NCBI GenBank assembly: GCA_009760855.2
Contig: WPIO01000001.1
Coordinates: 13,019,001-13,083,000, forward strand
Origin: Cristatella mucedo
Taxonomy: Eukaryota > Bryozoa > Phylactolaemata > Cristatellidae
Direction of reading: 5' to 3'
Length of the DNA stretch: 64,000 nucleotides
Shown here: positions 23,274-34,580 of the stretch, in pieces
How the letters are laid out: the number at the start of each line of letters is the position of its first letter
Position numbering within the stretch: position 1 is the first letter of the stretch
Made by a program: the position numbers and the translations under genes
The notes under the pieces: model-generated
Told to the model about the DNA's origin: nothing
Databases searched by the model: none
The model's input: only the letters and a program-made list of their open reading frames with translations

Positions 23274-24287
23274 TTCACGGGGTCTCCCGAATAGCCATTT
23301 CTGTACCGGTATCGAGCGGCAGCAAATACGGCGAATGACAGAGCACACCGTTGTTAAAATTTGGCCGTGAGAAGGTCCACTCTAGCAGTACCAGTGATTA
23401 GGGGCTGACGTCCGAATTACCGTAATTAATTCGCGACTGCTCATAGTACAAGGGTTTCCAACGAATCAAAGTTTGTCTTGCCATCAATTAAATAAAAAAT
23501 GGCGGGGAAATCCAAGTGTAATTTCTTTATAGACAACAATGAAATCTCTTAGAGCTAGTAGGTGACTTTAAGACCTCGTAAGATTGCCGTAGCCGGTCAT
23601 TAGGAAATACACCTTCCGACGAAAGTCCCGCCAGGAACCTGAAAGACTCGAGTAGCGAGGTTATGGACGAAACAAGAGTATGTACTGTAGTAGAGCCTTA
23701 GCAGCGATTCTCGTTTAGCGACTGCAGTAATCGATGTGAGCGACGGTCGCCGCAGGCCCACCCCTTGCCTGAGAGTCGGCTGCGTGGCCCACGGCAGTGG
23801 AATCGCTGTTCCTGCCCGCTGCTTCTAGCGGGAGCGCTCCGCGAGCGTACTGCTACTGCTGTAAATCGCAGAATGGTATCTACAAAAATACTGAGATATT
23901 TTATGGCTTTTGAGGCAATTTAGCGGCGATTGACTAGCCATCTATCAGCCTCCTACTGGTTTTGGGCTATCCCAGCGCAGAAGGGAAGGTGAGGCTGCAG
24001 GGAAACTGCAAGCCATCGCAACCGCTCTGCTGGCGGAATTCCCATCGCCAGTCTTACGCTGTTTGCATGCGATACAAACATAACATCTACCGCCTCCTCG
24101 CGTGCGCCTGTCGGACTAAAGTAGGCGATTGTATGTGGGGGTGGGGGAGGAGCGGAGCGTAGCCTCGAGTTAAAACCGGAAGCTACCGTTCAAAGGCTGA
24201 TCGAATCAGACCACATACACGTGGAAGTCCGCCGGCGGTCAATGGTGGCAGTCTTGCTTCTAGCAGCGACGCACGCTTCCGCCAGAA
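23274..24287 (+). promoter_or_regulatory. Upstream region of the inositol-3-phosphate synthase gene
   Basis: About 1 kb upstream of the start codon. The stretch 23720-23860 is GC-rich. At 24136-24160 there is a G-rich, Sp1-like block, and at 24175-24183 an ACCGGAAGC motif matching the ETS/GABP consensus, about 105 bp before the ATG. No TATA box is evident. This layout fits a TATA-less housekeeping promoter. Transcription start and use are inferred, not shown. Confidence 0.45.
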
Positions 24288-26614
24288 ATGTCTCTCCGTG
24301 TCGACAGCGATCGTGTAGTGTACACTGATGACTGTATAGAAAGCGAATACAGTTACCAATCTACATTTGTCTCCTTGGCCAATGGAAAAGTTGTCGCTAG
24401 GCCGAAGGAAACCAAATACAAATTCTGTACTGCCAGAAAGGTATGTCAAGCGACTCCTAACGGCTGTCGGTTAACGTGACTCCTTGGTCGGTGTTGTAGT
24501 CTACTCTTGTGAGCCCTCGATCATTTGTCGCTGAGTGCCCCCCTAAATGTTGAATCTGCGAAGTGTCGGACGTGCCGTGAACTTCTGTAGTCCGATTCGC
24601 ATGTGTTAGCCTGGCGCAGGGCTGGCAGTAGCTAACCCAGCTCCCCTATGTCTCTGTACTTTCATCAGTCCAGAATGTTGGTGTACTTTGCCATTCATCA
24701 TTGTTTTGGCCGTTTTATCCTGAGCGATTGCTGTTCGAGTCGCACAATGCCCACCCAGCACGTTCACCTTTCGCGAGAGCCCCGTCGCGGTTTTTTTCAG
24801 GTTCCCCGCCTTGGTGTCATGCTCGTTGGATGGGGTGGTAATAACGGCACCACCGTGACCGCAGCCGTCATAGCCAACCGGCTCCAGCTTACTTGGCCGT
24901 CTAAAGAAGGTCACCGAAAGGCTGACTATTTCGGCTCGCTCACTCAGTCCAGCACGGCCTGTTTGGGCACAGATGAGATGGGACAGGATGTGTACATCCC
25001 GTTTAAAGATCTTTTGCCAATGGTGAACCCGAATGACATCGTTTTTGATGGTAAGAAACGCTCACAAATCTGTTATAGAGCTGATAATGCTTCTAAATCG
25101 CCCAAGCTGGCTCCATTGTTGGGTATTACAGTCGTGTGTCATTTTATGGAGGAACCGCAGTGGCAGTTTCAAGCCGACGCTATTAGTAAAACGAATCCTC
25201 AGGATACATAAGTACTGGAAAAATGTGTCACATGTTAGCAACTCTTCTTCAGGCTACTAGAGACTTTGCAGGTACATTTGCAACAACCACTTCTATGGGT
25301 CAGCACGACGTATATGTAGCTTTTCATTTCCTGTATATGAGCAGAGTGCAAACCATAGCAGCAGACATGCCGCCAGAGATGCAACCACCAGCTAGGAAAA
25401 ACAAACCATCTTCACCAGTCACTGCCAGAGCACTCGGTAGCATTTTTTAACTGTATTGCTAGTACAACTGCACCCAAATAAGAATAAGCAGTCTTTTAGT
25501 GTACTCGTTAGACAAACAGAGCCTTACTTTTGTGCAGCATTCAGAATTTGATCTAAAAAAAAACATGGCTCTTTCAAAGCTACCTATGTGATCTCGGACT
25601 TGGGCAACCACTGTAGACGAAGGAGCAAATATTAAAACTTAGCTGTAAAATAAGAGGAGAAAAGCTCATGAGCCAACACCGCATGTTTTTACTCTACATC
25701 GCTCAGTTCAAGGGGTCGACCAAGTATCGTTTTATTGTGCAAATGCCAAAGTCCGTTGTTTACCATTCACCATTTTATCCAGGCACTGCTTAAAAACCTA
25801 TGAAAATGTGACTAATATATTGGCGACTTGCTCGCTGCTTTGCTTTTCTAACTTAAGCGGCAGAGCCATTTGCAACCAGGGGAGGAGTGGATGTGCACTG
25901 CCCCTGTTCATTCGAATACGCTGACCTTTGCTTTTCTAATTAATCTTCTGCAACTCACTGCTTACTGGCCTATCAGCATGTGCAATCAGGCGATTGCAGC
26001 TGGTGCAAAACTCGGCAGCTAGGCTTGTCTGCCGTGAGCGTTGCAGTTGCCACATTACTCCACTTCTCGCCGACCTGAACTGGCTACCAGTCAAACAACA
26101 GATTGACTTCAAGGTTTTGTCGCTCACTTTTAGGTCCCTTCATTCTATGGCTCCAGCCTATCTGTCAGATATACTACCCCATCAGGCCAAGCATTGTACC
26201 ACCCGCTTTTCGGAATCCAACAGTCTAGAAATACCTCGTACAAACTTTAAATCCTTTGGAGACCGTGCATTTAGTTCATATGCTCCCAAAGCGTGGAACT
26301 GCCTCCCGACCTGCGTCAGAACATCCCCTGACCTGACCACATTTAAAAGGAACCTAAAAACACACCTATTTAGGACAGCATTTAGTGGGTCCCTGTGATT
26401 CGTCCTTCACGTGCTTAAGCGTGCTGACACTGTGCATGCTGCCACTAACCACATTTGCATGCTGACCCTGTGCATGTCACCCCTAACCATATTATTCATT
26501 TCGTTTGTTTTTCAAGCATGATTTTACTTACCATTCAATTGCATTTCACTTTACAGCAAATGTAAAGCGCCTAGAGAGAGATTAAGTTCTCTGAGGGCGC
26601 CTTATCAAGTGCAA

Positions 26615-26654
<40 letters not shown>

Positions 26655-28496
26655 ATCACCCAGAACCGGCTGTTCTGTCCATACCTAAAGTCAGTGAAAG
26701 GATATTTTGCTTTAGTACTGATTTTATTTCTCTGGCTTGCACATCGAAGAGCCAGGATAAATTGGATTAACTTTTATTTTTAGCATACATGCTGTCCTTC
26801 TTGCCCATTTTAACCTGTTTATCTATTTTGGCAGTAAGCAGTAGGAGAGACAGGGGGCATAGAGAGAGACAGACAGACAGATTCTGTTGAGCATGAGAGA
26901 CTTGCTCGTGAGTGGAATGATTGAGAGATTCTGTAGTCAGTGAAGGCAAGAAAAATTCTGTTCTTAGTGAGATATTCTTTAGTGAATGGAGGAGATTGCC
27001 TGAGTGAGTGAGAAAAACCGAAGAGAGACAAGAGACAGAGAATGACTCATTTGCAATGAAAGAGATCATTTGCAATGCCTCCTCCTTTTATAACTTGCAA
27101 CATGGGGTGATCTATGGGGTCAACAACATGGGGTCAACTATGATCCGTTTGGAGGGAGTGATTCACTTAAGCCAGTAGTCAGGGTTGTATGAACCCTTAA
27201 GCACTGTTGGCTTCTTTTCAATAATGCTGCATTTGCATGATCCAACTTTTTTATAACCATCTTTCCCACTAGCATGGTCATCAGAGGAATTGGGCTAATA
27301 TCATCAAAGAGCATGGGCAACATGATATGGAAAGTTTTCCTTGATCATATTGGCCAAATTCCTTTGAAGGGCTTGTTGGTAGTTCACAGAGTGGGTGGAG
27401 AATCAACGTCGATCGAGCTGGCTGGTAGATCTACATTGATGCCTGTCTACCATTTCGAGCAAGCAAGTTATGGGGTTTGGGGGCCGCGGACTAGCATCGG
27501 GATGGGGTAACAGGGGAATGGTTTATCGCGGTATTTACCAGTTCAGGCTCTTTTGCCATCTATTACCATACCAAAAAGAGGGGTCCCCTCCAGACCTGAC
27601 TGCCATATACAGAAAACTGCGGATCAGTCATGCCTAGCCATAATGCCATAGCACCACATTACTCCATCCTCACTCTGTGGGGGGCTGTGAACCTGAAAGA
27701 ATTACTGCACTAGCCCATAGCCACTTGTTACAGCACCAGCAAGCAGCCCCAGCCAGGCGTTTCTTTGCAGCCTGCAGTCCTCATGCCGTCTTTGTGTTGT
27801 CACCTATGTTGCGCAGGCAGCAAGTATATTACCGCTAACAGAACGAAAGCACAGTTGAACTTGCTGTCTGTGTTGTACAACACAAGACTCATTGTCCTAT
27901 TGAGCAGTTTGCTACAAATTGCCATTTGTGTTGTTGGACGGCATCCAGTAAAAAGTAATGGATTCTAGCAGTCTTATTTGTGTGGCAGCAGAAGAGCCTT
28001 AATGAGTTCATTCCCCTTTCTGTGTGCACCAAAGAATCGACACCTGTGAGGCTGCCACTAACCACACTTGCATGCTGACCCTGTGCATGTCACCCCTAAC
28101 CAAGCTATTCTAGTTGTTTATTGAGCATGCTATTACTAAGCATTCGACCGTGTTTCCTTTGCAGCAAATGTAAAGCATCTAGAAAAGATTGAGTTCTCTG
28201 AGGGCGCTTTATCAAGTGTGTTGTTGTTATTATTATTATTATCTGGGCTGTGAAGTAGAGCACCTCAGCTCGGCGAAGACCTTCGATTGAAGAAGAGCTT
28301 GTCGGACTGTGACCTTCTACCTCCCCAGTGGGCTTCCCTCCTAGCCACCTACTGGTGTGCGCGTGTGGCACCACTCCGACTGCACTTTGTCCCGGTGCCC
28401 AGTCTTGGTAGCATATTGAGCTACTGAACACTTGTTATCGATCGCAATAAGGCTTGTTCTAGATGCATTAGATATAATAGCCCCAGTTTGATTGGT

Positions 28497-28570
<74 letters not shown>

Positions 28571-31500
28571 GGGGCATAGTCTGGAATTTTTTTAGTGGAT
28601 CTTGATTTGCCCAACTGCAACTCGTGCTTCAACACCTTGATTATGTTCCATAATCCCATTTACCCAGGGTGTATGAGTACACCTGGTAGGTTGGTTGCGC
28701 TACGTCGATGCGCTTGCTCACCTGCCTGTGCACGCACGGGCAGCGAATGCTGCTGCTCAGCACAAGCGTGAACAGTGGTCAGCAGAGGCTGCCGTGAGCA
28801 TCCTGTGTGCCGAGCCGCTCAATGCTTACTCGCAGCACGCGAAGTGTCAATAAGAGGGCGAGCACGCCTCTTTGCTCGCAGGCTGGGACATTTCGTCAGT
28901 TAACCTTGCCGACGCCATGGAGCGAGCGAGAGTGCTGGACTGGCACCTGCAGCAGCAGCTGCGCCCCCACATGTGCGAGTTCACTCCACGAAAATCAATC
29001 TACCAGCCTGACTTCATAGCGGCCAACCAGTGCGACAGGGCCGACAACGTGCTGCCCGGTACAAAGCAAGAGCAATTGGATCGAGTCCGGCAGGACATAA
29101 GGTGCGCTCTCGACCGGTCGCATGCTGCGGTGGCCGCTGCAGCCGCCGCCGCCCTGTAGTGTAGGGCCGAATGGACCTCTGCTTCTCCGAGCTTGCCTGG
29201 CTGTTGATTTGGGCCGATTTGAATGTATTTGCCTGGGCGCCGGAAGCAACGAAGCAAGCGCAGTCCGTTTGCCTCACTCTCGCTTCATCTCACTGGCAGA
29301 CCACGGCTGCAGTCACTCGCCTGTGGATTACTTACCAGCTGCTAGACAGCCGAGATTGCTTTTACAGCACTGGCGATCGCCTCGTGCTTGCACTGGTGCA
29401 TGCAGCCGACCGTGATGCTCGCCCGTCGCCTGCAGCTCACGTAATAGTCCCGGAAACACATGCCGGGTTTGCTTAGGTGGCGACGCCTCAGGCTCGTGCC
29501 TCCCTCTCGGTCCGTTGCCGAGTTCTCCTTGTTGTCGGTGACAGTTTAACCTCTCTGCGTTGTCAGTCGTTTGAGCGGCTTCTGAAATGGCAATGAGTGG
29601 TGGGTGACTGGTTCGTTCGGCCTGAGAGGGTTTTGCTGGTATCCATGCTGTATCCACCACGCATGTGTGCTCCCGGTCCCCATCGGCAGCACTGGCCAGG
29701 CGGTGACTGCATGCGATGGGTCCGCTTGTCGTGTGCCCCCTTGTCCGCATGTATGCTCGCCATTGTCCGTCAAGTCGATGCATCGGTGCTTCGGTTAGCC
29801 GGCTTGAGTATTTTGTCAAGGGCTCCCATCCACAATCCCCCCCCCCCCGAAGCTGCGTCGAACCCGTGCCGCCGCCTCTCTGCCATCTCTCGGCAGCTGC
29901 TGACACTGCTGGTTGGGGCTTCCACACCAGACCTCGTGATGGCTGGTGGCTCGTCACGTGCCATGCTCCCAAGATGGCAGTCTTCGAGTGGTGAGCGTGA
30001 TGTATTAGAGCCGGGAAAGAAAATGGCCCGGTGCAAATGCAGAGCAGGCAAATACTGACGCCGCCTTTCTTTTTTATTGTCGTTAGGGACTTTCAGCAGC
30101 ATTCTGGTGTTGACAAAGTCATCGTCCTTTGGACGGCAAACACCGAGAGGTTTTGCGACGTACATGAAGGCCTCAATGACACGGCCGACAGTTTGCTTGC
30201 CTCTATCCAGCGAGGTGAAAGTGAGGTGTCGCCGTCCACGATGTTCGCCGTGGCTAGCATCCTCGAGGGTGTGAGTCTGGCCGGTGCGCTTCTGCGGTGG
30301 CGACCGGCAGCCGACGGCTCAATTTGACTGCAGGACTCGGGGAAAAGTTGCTTCATTGATTTTTTCTTTTTTACTTCGAATGATTACAAAAAATTATCTC
30401 CACGTCCAAGATTACTTTGGGCATTGGGGATATCGATTCGGTTTCGAAGCTTCTTAGGTTGCTTTGAAGACCCCTTTGCTCAAGTCCGTGCCAGAGGTGC
30501 ATTGGTTTTCCCTCCCCCCTCTTTTTAGTGCTGCTACATCAACGGGTCACCACAAAACACGTTTGTGCCTGGTGTAATCGAGTTGGCCGAAAGGAATCGC
30601 GTGTACATTGCTGGCGACGACTTCAAGAGCGGTCAGACCAAGATTAAGTCAGTGCTGGTCGACTTCTTGGTGAGCGCTGGCATCAAGCCCGTGTCCATTG
30701 TTAGCTACAACCACCTGGGGAACAACGACGGTCTGAACCTGTCAGCTCCGCAGCAGTTTCGCTCCAAGGAGGTTAGTACCAGCTGTGCCGTCGAGGTTGA
30801 TGGCTTTCCTCTTCGTCGACTTTTACATTGTGCTATGAATTTCAAGAGAGGAGTGTGTTGGTGTCAATTGTGAGTCACCGACCAACCCTCCCCCCCCCCA
30901 CTCTTAGCAGATATGGGGTGGTATGGTTAATTGCATCATCGGAGTTCGGTGAGGTTGGATGGTTGCTTGACAAGACAATTAGATGACAAGAGTGCCAGGT
31001 GAATGCTAGCTAGGCCCAGTGTTAATGTCCACAGTTTAACCAGGACCAGAAGCAGTCCTTGCTCAGTGACCGGAAAGGCTGGTTTTTCGTTGGAATGAGT
31101 GTGTTTTAGGATGCCTTGAATGTCAACTCCCGAGCGCAATAAATACCCGGCGATGCTGCTGAAGTTTGTTTAAAGGCTACCGACTTGTAAGTGAAGAACC
31201 AATGCGTATAGGTATGTCGACAGTTATGGAACACAGTTTTAATGAAGAGCACCCACACCTTAAGACAGCAAATCCATATGCATAGCTTATAATGGAGAAG
31301 TCTATTCGAATATATATAATAGAGTCTATTCGACTAATAGAGTCTATTAGTCTATTCGACAGCGAGGGAAGGTTAAAGCATGTAGAATTAGCCACCGAAC
31401 CGCCGACTTTTGCAGAGCACAACTTCCGCCTGGCTCAAACCCAAGAGCACAACTGTCCGACTATTAAATGGCTTTGACTTTTATGCCGCCTAACCGTAGA

Positions 31501-34424
31501 TTATCTGTAGCCGATTTCTAGCCGCTATAACTTTGGAACCCTCAATAATATTTCGGCAGTCATAATTTGTGTGATCTAGCACGGCGCGATTTCACTAGCT
31601 CACCAGAGTCGTTATAAAACAAACACGTTTGTATGTTTGCTGTCTGCAGCCGCTCGTCATGTTCGTGTATACTTTTCCTATAACGCGTTTTGTTGTGGTT
31701 AGTCGAAGTCGATCTGGCAATATCGCACTGATACATTCAGAACTTGTGCATTACCGCTGGTGCCCGGCACAAGGCCCGTCGCAATGAAGCATCATGCAGT
31801 ATTGGCTACACGTGTTCAGCTGCAGATGCACACAGCAGGCCACGTGTAGCTTTGGAGAGGAGTCGGAGTGTGAGATAACTAGGCTGTCCAGCATCGCCAA
31901 GCTGCTAAATCACCTTGCACGGCCAGTTAATATTGCCCAACAATACTGAGCCGTTATGGAAAAGTGGCGAAGATGTATTCGTTTCCGTGTGACCTGTCGT
32001 AGGACCTGGCTGCAATGGACCTGTATGTAAGTGAGATAGCTAATCGAACCTAACAGCTTTGTTACTTCGTGACAACCCGATGTTTGGTACCGCAGAGAAG
32101 CATGTGAGGACAGTCTTCCGACTTCGTTTGTAGTGGCCAGCTAAGTCTCTTTGCCGCATGTCTCCCGGACAAAAAGCTAGAACAATCGTGCAGGCCGATG
32201 TAATTGTCTGAGCTCAAGCTTGTTCGTGACAGCAGGTGCATGTGTTGTGTACATGCAGACATCTTATATCGGAGGTCGAGGGTTCAGCTCTCGAGGACAG
32301 CCAATGACAGCCTTTTCTTCCCTAGGAGATAAAGCTGTATAGTGTTCGAATTGTTTTAGCACTTTTGTAATCCTTCTGACGGTTCAGCCAATGTTTTCTG
32401 TATGCCTGGTTAGGCCCAGGAGTAAAATGCCTTCCCTTTAACGACCAGGGTCGTGGGTTCGACCTTTGGGGCATATGTGAAAGCGCCCTGATAGATTAAT
32501 TTCTCTTATGGCGCTAGGGCGCTACACAGATGGAGGGTTTTTATATTTATTTAGCATGTCCCACCCCCCATAGCAAACCAAGCTTGGCCGCCGCTGGGAT
32601 TGCTGAGGCCTCAGCCCTTTCTTTCTTTGTTTAAATGTCAGATCACAAAGAGCAATGTGGTCGACGACATGGTCCAGTCAAACAGGATCCTCTACTCGAG
32701 AGACGGCGAGAAGCCTGACCACTGCGATTGCTGACGCCTCAGCCCTTTCTTTCTTTGTTTAAATGTCAGATCACAAAGAGCAATGTGGTCGACGACATGG
32801 TCCAGTCAAACAGGATCCTCTACTCGAGAGACGGCGAGAAGCCTGACCACTGCGTGGTCATCAAGTACGTGCCGTACGTTGGCGACAGCAAGCGAGCCAT
32901 GGACGAGTATACGTCCGAGATCATGATGGGCGGCCGGAACACGGTGGTGTTGCACAACACGTGCGAGGACTCGCTGCTCGCCAGCCCCATCATCCTCGAC
33001 CTCGTCATCCTTGCTGAAGTGTGTCAGCGAATAACGTTCAAGGCGGAGGGCGAGAGCGCATTTCACGGCTTCAACTCGGTGCTGTCCATTCTCAGCTACT
33101 TGCTGAAAGCGCCTCTCGTGCCGGCCGGCGCCCCGGTCATCAATGCCCTGTTCCGGCAGAGGGCATGCATAGAGAACATCTTCCGGTACGCCAGCTCCTT
33201 GCACAAGCGCTGCTGTTCGGAAGAGGGGAAGAAGCAAGCACCCCCATCCAAGCCTGCATCGTGCTTTAGTCGTTACACTGTGCTCGCACGTTTTGACACA
33301 GAACTGGTTCTCAGGAGCAATCGTGTTTCTGTATGCGTGTGTGTCCATGTGCTGTGTTTCATGGGCACTGGAAATTGGTTTTACCTACGAAAGCAGTCAC
33401 ACAATGCTGTATTCCCTCAGAAGGTTCGTGTTTACATTTAACTTCGTGTACTACTGAGTAAATCAATCAATCACAGTACTGATAGGGGGCTCTCTAGCAT
33501 GAACAAATGTCACCGCACAGTACCTTCAGTGACATCGCTTTCCGTTGTCGTCAGCAGACCGGTGAAAGCGGATGTAGCGCTTTATCAGATCTCTTAACCA
33601 CCCGAGAGTAGGAGAAACTCGCTGAAAAAGTCCACGTATGTAGACGTCAAGGGATTTAGCTCTTTAGCTCACACTGAGCCTTTCAATCGACTTTTTGGAA
33701 GGATTGAATAGAGCTCAGTTTCAGTATTGCACCTAGCACTGATCAAAACGGTAAAATATCATCTGACTTTGCCGCTGCTTTTAGAGCTTGCTTTCTTATG
33801 TGTAGCCTGTGTGTGTGTAGCAGTCATATTCAGACCTTGCATGTACCCCTTGCTGCCACATTTAAAGCTTGCTTTAGCAGCTTCGCTTGTCTGCAGCCCC
33901 AAATTTAGACCGAGCTTAGATTAATTGGCGATAGATAGCTTATTATCTTGCTGTATGATTTGTTTGGATTGTTTGTCATGGCAGCAATGCTTGACCTAAA
34001 CTTCCTTCGGGTTTGTCACGGCAGCAATACTTGACCTAAAGTTTCTTCAAGTTTGTCGCGCTGGATTTGCAGTACCTGGTTGCAGCTATTACTGTCATCC
34101 CGATCATCAGTCTTAAAATGAGCAGAAAATATCTATCATTGCAATAAGTTTGTGGGATGCTGAGGAGACAGTCTTGACTTCTCTTAGGCTTCTTTTGTGA
34201 ACTGGAGCCGTGCATGGTGACGATCATGGAGAATTGGTTTAATCCAGGCGTTCAGATGGTATGCTGGTTGCCAACCGGACTCATTAGTGTGGCTCGGTCG
34301 TATAATGAATGTTTGTCTGCTATTGAGCGGCATATGAATTGAGACGATTTGTCATTTTAGAGCCTGCATTGGACTGCCAGCAGTTAACAACATGGGGATC
34401 GAGCACAAGCTAGAGCAAAAATAG
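24288..34424 (+). CDS. ISYNA1: Inositol-3-phosphate synthase (MIPS), seven exons
   Basis: It converts D-glucose 6-phosphate to 1D-myo-inositol 3-phosphate in an NAD-dependent cytosolic reaction, the first step of inositol synthesis. CDS exons are 24288-24440, 24801-25050, 28882-29101, 30087-30270, 30529-30771, 32770-33185 and 34361-34424. Junctions are GT-AG and phases join exactly, giving 509 residues. Family motifs: NAD-binding GWGGNNG (61-67), LWTANTERF (222-230), NGSPQNT (274-280), DDFKSGQTK (299-307), [10 protein letters not shown] (328-337), then SNVVDDMV and [10 protein letters not shown]. The start codon gives an N-terminus like animal orthologues. Exon 7 matches the conserved ACIGLP...EHKLE segment but meets a TAG at 34422; animal MIPS are about 50 residues longer. 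A 128-bp duplication spans the exon 6 acceptor. Confidence 0.95.
25051..25450 (+). other. Open stretches at the start of MIPS intron 2, unidentified
   Basis: After the exon 2 donor at 25051 the frame stays open to 25211, and another frame is open at 25223-25450 (ending [20 protein letters not shown]). I see no match to MIPS or to any family I know. They are most likely chance intronic frames, though a fragment of another element is possible. Confidence 0.25.
25940..26651 (+). mobile_element. L2-like LINE, young copy in MIPS intron 2
   Basis: 5'-truncated L2 with an open ORF2 C-terminus (25994-26398, 134 codons), a 3' untranslated region, the hairpin at 26565-26600 and a long (ATT)n tail at 26613-26651. 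It is nearly identical in protein to the copies at 5546 and 62211. It lies in sense orientation within the intron. Confidence 0.92.
26652..28045. other. MIPS intron 2, unassigned sequence
   Basis: Intronic sequence between two L2 fragments. It includes a GA-rich stretch around 26855-27050. No coding block was supported. Confidence 0.4.
28046..28242 (+). mobile_element. L2-like LINE 3' end in MIPS intron 2
   Basis: 3' untranslated region only, from the GCTGCCACTAACCACACTTG block through the hairpin at 28172-28207 to a short ATT tail ending at about 28242. Confidence 0.85.
28501..28568. repeat. (TC)34 microsatellite in MIPS intron 2
   Basis: Uninterrupted TC dinucleotides for 68 bp, about 310 bp upstream of the exon 3 acceptor. 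Arg-Glu frames on the - strand here are artefacts. Confidence 0.98.
29102..30086 (+). other. MIPS intron 3
   Basis: GC-rich intron with long open frames on both strands, including 214 codons at 29328-29972 (-). No frame shows family resemblance, and exons 3 and 4 join in phase across it (AG|G). A poly-C run lies at about 29839-29848. Confidence 0.7.
32395..32535 (+). mobile_element. tRNA-like SINE with L2-like tail (family C), MIPS intron 5
   Basis: The head has a box-B-like GTGGGTTCGACC at about 32453-32464, preceded by a GCC..GTAAAATGCC segment. It is followed by AAAGCGCCCTGATAGATTAA and CTTATGGCGCTAGGGCGC, which mimics the 3' hairpin of the L2 elements here. SINEs that copy the tail of their partner LINE are well known. 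Only this copy was found. Confidence 0.5.
32598..32853 (+). repeat. 128-bp tandem duplication across MIPS exon 6 acceptor
   Basis: Two head-to-tail units, 32598-32725 and 32726-32853, differ at one base (GCTGAGGCC versus GCTGACGCC). Each contains the polypyrimidine tract, a TGTCAG acceptor and the first 84 bp of exon 6. The upstream acceptor (exon start 32642) would run into a TGA just after the unit junction. The downstream acceptor (32770) gives the full reading frame. Confidence 0.95.
33186..34360 (+). other. MIPS intron 6
   Basis: The reading frame happens to stay open past the exon 6 donor (CG|GTACGC) to 33441. However, the family continues at 34361 in the matching phase, so this is intron. 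No element was recognised inside it. Confidence 0.7.
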
Positions 34425-34580
34425 ACCCGTGCCGAGAAGGCTGAGGGCAGGTGCTCGGAGAAAGTGCACAAACGTGGCCTCGATGGCAGTGGCTTGAATA
34501 GGTTCGTTGGCAACGGGCTAACTTCCGAGCACCATAGTGGATGTAATGGTCTGAATGGTTACACTAATGGCCACCTGTAG
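34425..34580 (+). CDS. Possible C-terminal tail of MIPS beyond an in-frame TAG
   Basis: Directly after the TAG at 34422-34424 the same frame is open for 51 codons, then meets a TAG at 34578-34580. It ends CNGLNGYTNGHL, which resembles the NGCTGDANGHLQ tail of vertebrate ISYNA1. With this tail the protein would be 561 residues, close to the vertebrate 558. The first TAG may be a nonsense allele, a sequence error, or a true end with fossil tail. Confidence 0.5.
   Translation, partial: TRAEKAEGRCSEKVHKRGLDGSGLNRFVGNGLTSEHHSGCNGLNGYTNGHL

Noticed and set aside
28341-28659. Arg-Glu repeat protein on the - strand
   Set aside because: It is a translation of the TC microsatellite.
29328-29972. 214-codon frame on the - strand in MIPS intron 3
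   Set aside because: It lies in a GC-rich intron whose flanking exons join in phase, overlaps several other long frames, and shows no family motif.
32642-32725. Upstream copy as the true exon 6 start of MIPS
   Set aside because: It runs into a stop just past the duplication boundary; only the copy starting at 32770 continues into the conserved enzyme.
33186-33441. Extension of MIPS exon 6 to the stop at 33441
   Set aside because: The conserved ACIGLP...EHKLE segment sits in an exon at 34361 with matching phase, so splicing at 33185 is preferred over this unrelated tail.
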